DNA from: Verrucomicrobiota bacterium
GTDB taxonomy: Bacteria; Verrucomicrobiota; Verrucomicrobiia; Chthoniobacterales; JAFAMB01
DNA: 7,627 bases
Reading direction: 5' to 3'
NCBI GenBank assembly: GCA_019242435.1
Contig: JAFAVN010000612.1
Span: forward strand, 1 to 7,627
Part shown: positions 6,477 to 7,627 of the stretch, piece after piece
How positions within the stretch are numbered: the first letter of the stretch is position 1
Layout: each line of letters begins with the position of its first letter
Program-made: the position numbers and the translations under genes
Notes under the pieces: model-generated
The model's input: the letters and a program-made list of their open reading frames with translations, nothing else
Databases searched by the model: none
Told to the model about the DNA's origin: nothing

Positions 6477-7304
6477 ATGTTCCTTTATCGTACCTCAAGA
6501 GGTTTATTGGCCGGCTCGGAGAAAACCTGTTTTCATCTGCCGGATTCCGATTTCGACGAGTTGGTCAACCGGCCGTCTTTGTACAATTATCTTTCTACCG
6601 TCGGGTCCGAAGCAAAACCGGCCCGATTTCCTTTGCCGGAAGAACTGCTTGCGCCTGTAGGTTCTCAGGAGGTGTGGGCTGCCGGCGTGACTTATGAACG
6701 GAGCCGGGAAGGGCGCCGCGAGGAGGCCAAAGAAAGCGGAGCGGCCGTTTTTTACACCCGTGTTTATGATGCCGAGCGTCCAGAATTGTTCTTTAAGGCG
6801 CCGGGTTGGCGAGTGGTGGAGCCCCACGGAAAGATCCGGGTCCGCCGCGATGCTCGCTGGAGTGTTCCGGAGCCGGAACTTGTCCTGGTCATCAACCGAG
6901 ACGCTCAAATCCTCGGCTATACGTTGGGAAACGACGTGTCGTCCCGGGATATCGAGGGGGAAAATCCGCTTTACCTGCCACAAGCCAAGGTGTACGACGG
7001 CAGCTGTTCTCTGGGCCCTGCGATTTTGGTGACAGAACACCCGCTGGACCTTGAGACCATGATTACTTTGCTCATCGAGCGGGGCAACCAGACGATTTTC
7101 CAAGGTGAAGTGCCTCTCCGCCGGATCCATCGCGAACTGGATGTCTTGGTTGAATACCTTTACCGAGAACTCAGTTTTCCCGCAGGCGCTTTATTGATGA
7201 CGGGAACCGGGATTGTTCCTCCAAATGACTTTACTTTGTTGCCGGGCGACGTAGTAAAAATTTCTGCTGCGCCTATCGGCGAATTGGTGAACGAGGTTGG
7301 GTGA
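6477..7304 (+). CDS. Fumarylacetoacetate-hydrolase-family enzyme (sugar-acid dehydratase type)
   Basis: 275 residues from the ATG at 6477, with AGAAG six bases upstream. The frame extends up to a GTG at 6429, but that lies inside the terminator hairpin, so I reject it. The FAH fold occupies about residues 65-270. Metal-binding residues are visible as PEPEL (Glu132 and Glu134) and GNDVSSRD (Asp153). The signature IEGENPLYLPQAK follows, with Lys171 as a likely catalytic base, then SCSLGP. The C-terminal TGTG.VPP and LLPGDVV segments are typical of the family. From memory, the ENPLYLPQAK form is characteristic of the group that includes 2-keto-3-deoxy-D-arabinonate dehydratase, which converts that sugar acid to 2-oxoglutarate semialdehyde in pentose oxidation. 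Other family members are hydrolases or decarboxylases, so the exact substrate is open, and no other pentose-pathway gene is in view. Needs Mg2+ or Mn2+; probably cytosolic. Confidence 0.9.
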   Translation: MFLYRTSRGLLAGSEKTCFHLPDSDFDELVNRPSLYNYLSTVGSEAKPARFPLPEELLAPVGSQEVWAAGVTYERSREGRREEAKESGAAVFYTRVYDAERPELFFKAPGWRVVEPHGKIRVRRDARWSVPEPELVLVINRDAQILGYTLGNDVSSRDIEGENPLYLPQAKVYDGSCSLGPAILVTEHPLDLETMITLLIERGNQTIFQGEVPLRRIHRELDVLVEYLYRELSFPAGALLMTGTGIVPPNDFTLLPGDVVKISAAPIGELVNEVG

Positions 7305-7365
7305 AGGTAGAGCGAGACCCCCCAAGTCGCCGAACGCTATTCACAAAGAGGTAGAACGTTTCGAA

Positions 7366-7527
7366 TTCCTGGCATGCGGGCCCTGAAAACGGCCGAGCCG
7401 CGTTCCACGATATGATCTGCATTACCCGCACCTGAACTCGTTCCCATTGCTTCGGGATCAGGCTTATCTCTGAGAATGGAAGACCAAGGGTGAGCGGCTC
7501 GGCCGTTTTCCGGTCCTGCGTGCGGAG
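7366..7527 (+). ncRNA. Candidate structured RNA, 6S RNA-like
   Basis: A 17-bp perfect inverted repeat (7385-7401 with 7494-7510) extends outward to 7372/7523 with two single mismatches (7384/7511 and 7381/7514) and two G-U pairs. Four further pairs (7366-7369 with 7524-7527) follow after a two-base bulge. The G-U pairs would be A-C mismatches on the other strand, which favours plus-strand transcription. Inside, 7402-7493 forms a large bubble that can be partly closed by TTCCA/TGGAA (7403-7407 with 7477-7481) or TTACCC/GGGTGA (7422-7427 with 7488-7493). An apical arm pairs CCTGA with TCAGG (7431-7435 with 7458-7462) and TCCC with GGGA (7442-7445 with 7454-7457). About 162 nt with a long closing stem, central bubble and apical arm is the architecture of 6S RNA, which binds RNA polymerase holoenzyme. 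GCGGGCC, GAGCCG, GATAT, ACCAAGGGT and CCTGCG recall E. coli 6S pieces in the same order (memory comparison). No clear promoter or T-tract terminator was found. It could instead be another structured RNA or a long inverted repeat. Confidence 0.45.
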
Positions 7528-7570
7528 CCGGTCTTGGCTCGGCTAAAAAAGGCAGGACCCGGGACGGATC

Positions 7571-7627
7571 TTAACATTCGACATTTAATCTTTCTGCGAT
7601 TGCCTGTAGCTTCTTTTTCATGATTGG
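7571..7627 (-). CDS. Probable C-terminal end of a minus-strand gene (partial)
   Basis: From the window edge the frame reads PIMKKKLQAIAERLNVEC and stops with TAA at 7571-7573. The Lys/Leu/Ala/Glu mix is that of a normal bacterial amphipathic helix. Only 18 residues are visible, so neither the product nor the reality of the gene can be settled. If real, it converges on the FAH gene and the candidate RNA. Downstream on the minus strand a run of six T (7545-7550) follows within 20 bases of the stop, but without a clear hairpin. Confidence 0.35.
   Translation of the reverse strand, partial: PIMKKKLQAIAERLNVEC

Noticed and set aside
6504..7130. 208-residue minus-strand frame opposite the FAH gene
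   Set aside because: The plus-strand frame has all the FAH motifs; this is its antisense shadow.
7372..7523. Integron attC site or insertion-sequence ends
   Set aside because: No attC core motifs, no transposase between the arms and no target-site duplication were seen; the G-U pairs fit an RNA better.
7525..7550. Hairpin GAGCC/GGCTC followed by a homopolymer run, as a terminator for the FAH gene or the RNA
   Set aside because: On the plus strand the run is A, not T. On the minus strand the T run comes before the hairpin, so neither orientation is an intrinsic terminator.
1..7627. CRISPR array, toxin-antitoxin pair or defence operon
   Set aside because: No regularly spaced repeats and no adjacent toxin, nuclease or helicase genes are present; the HicB-like protein has no HicA partner.

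Overview
The window reads as a bacterial chromosome segment of moderate GC (roughly half; not computed). The style of the integrase fragment, an exported tricorn-type peptidase with a Ser/Pro-rich insert, and a FAH-family enzyme would fit a soil Verrucomicrobiota or Acidobacteriota lineage. That is an impression from protein style only; no marker gene here fixes the taxon.

Left part (1-1340): a decayed tyrosine recombinase lies on the minus strand immediately downstream of the 3' end of an intact tRNA-Asp(GTC). The recombinase is frameshifted in the middle and ends before its catalytic tyrosine. The tRNA is bracketed by a 22-bp imperfect direct repeat, the two copies exactly 110 bp apart, and a shortened copy of its 3' end sits just downstream. 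This looks like an old integration site or the scar of a collapsed tRNA array. Any associated element would lie off the left edge. A plausible promoter precedes the tRNA.

Middle (1440-5837, minus strand): a large exported tricorn-type S41 peptidase and, upstream of it, a TrpF-like TIM-barrel protein of unknown function. They share a strand, but 93 to 153 bases separate them depending on the tricorn start chosen, so an operon is possible but not shown.

Right part (5838-7627, mostly plus strand): a 345-base non-coding stretch between divergent genes carries a candidate promoter. It leads to a 73-residue protein with one CxxC pair and a HicB-like pattern, then a strong hairpin with a T-tract, then a fumarylacetoacetate-hydrolase-family enzyme of the sugar-acid dehydratase type. 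Downstream is a 162-nt segment that folds into a long interrupted stem with a large central bubble and an apical arm. It resembles 6S RNA and is the most interesting non-coding element here. The window ends with the probable C-terminal tail of a minus-strand gene.

No multi-gene defence system, CRISPR array or new multi-component operon is visible. The items most worth checking are the structured RNA, the tRNA/integrase scar, and the TrpF-like and HicB-like proteins.
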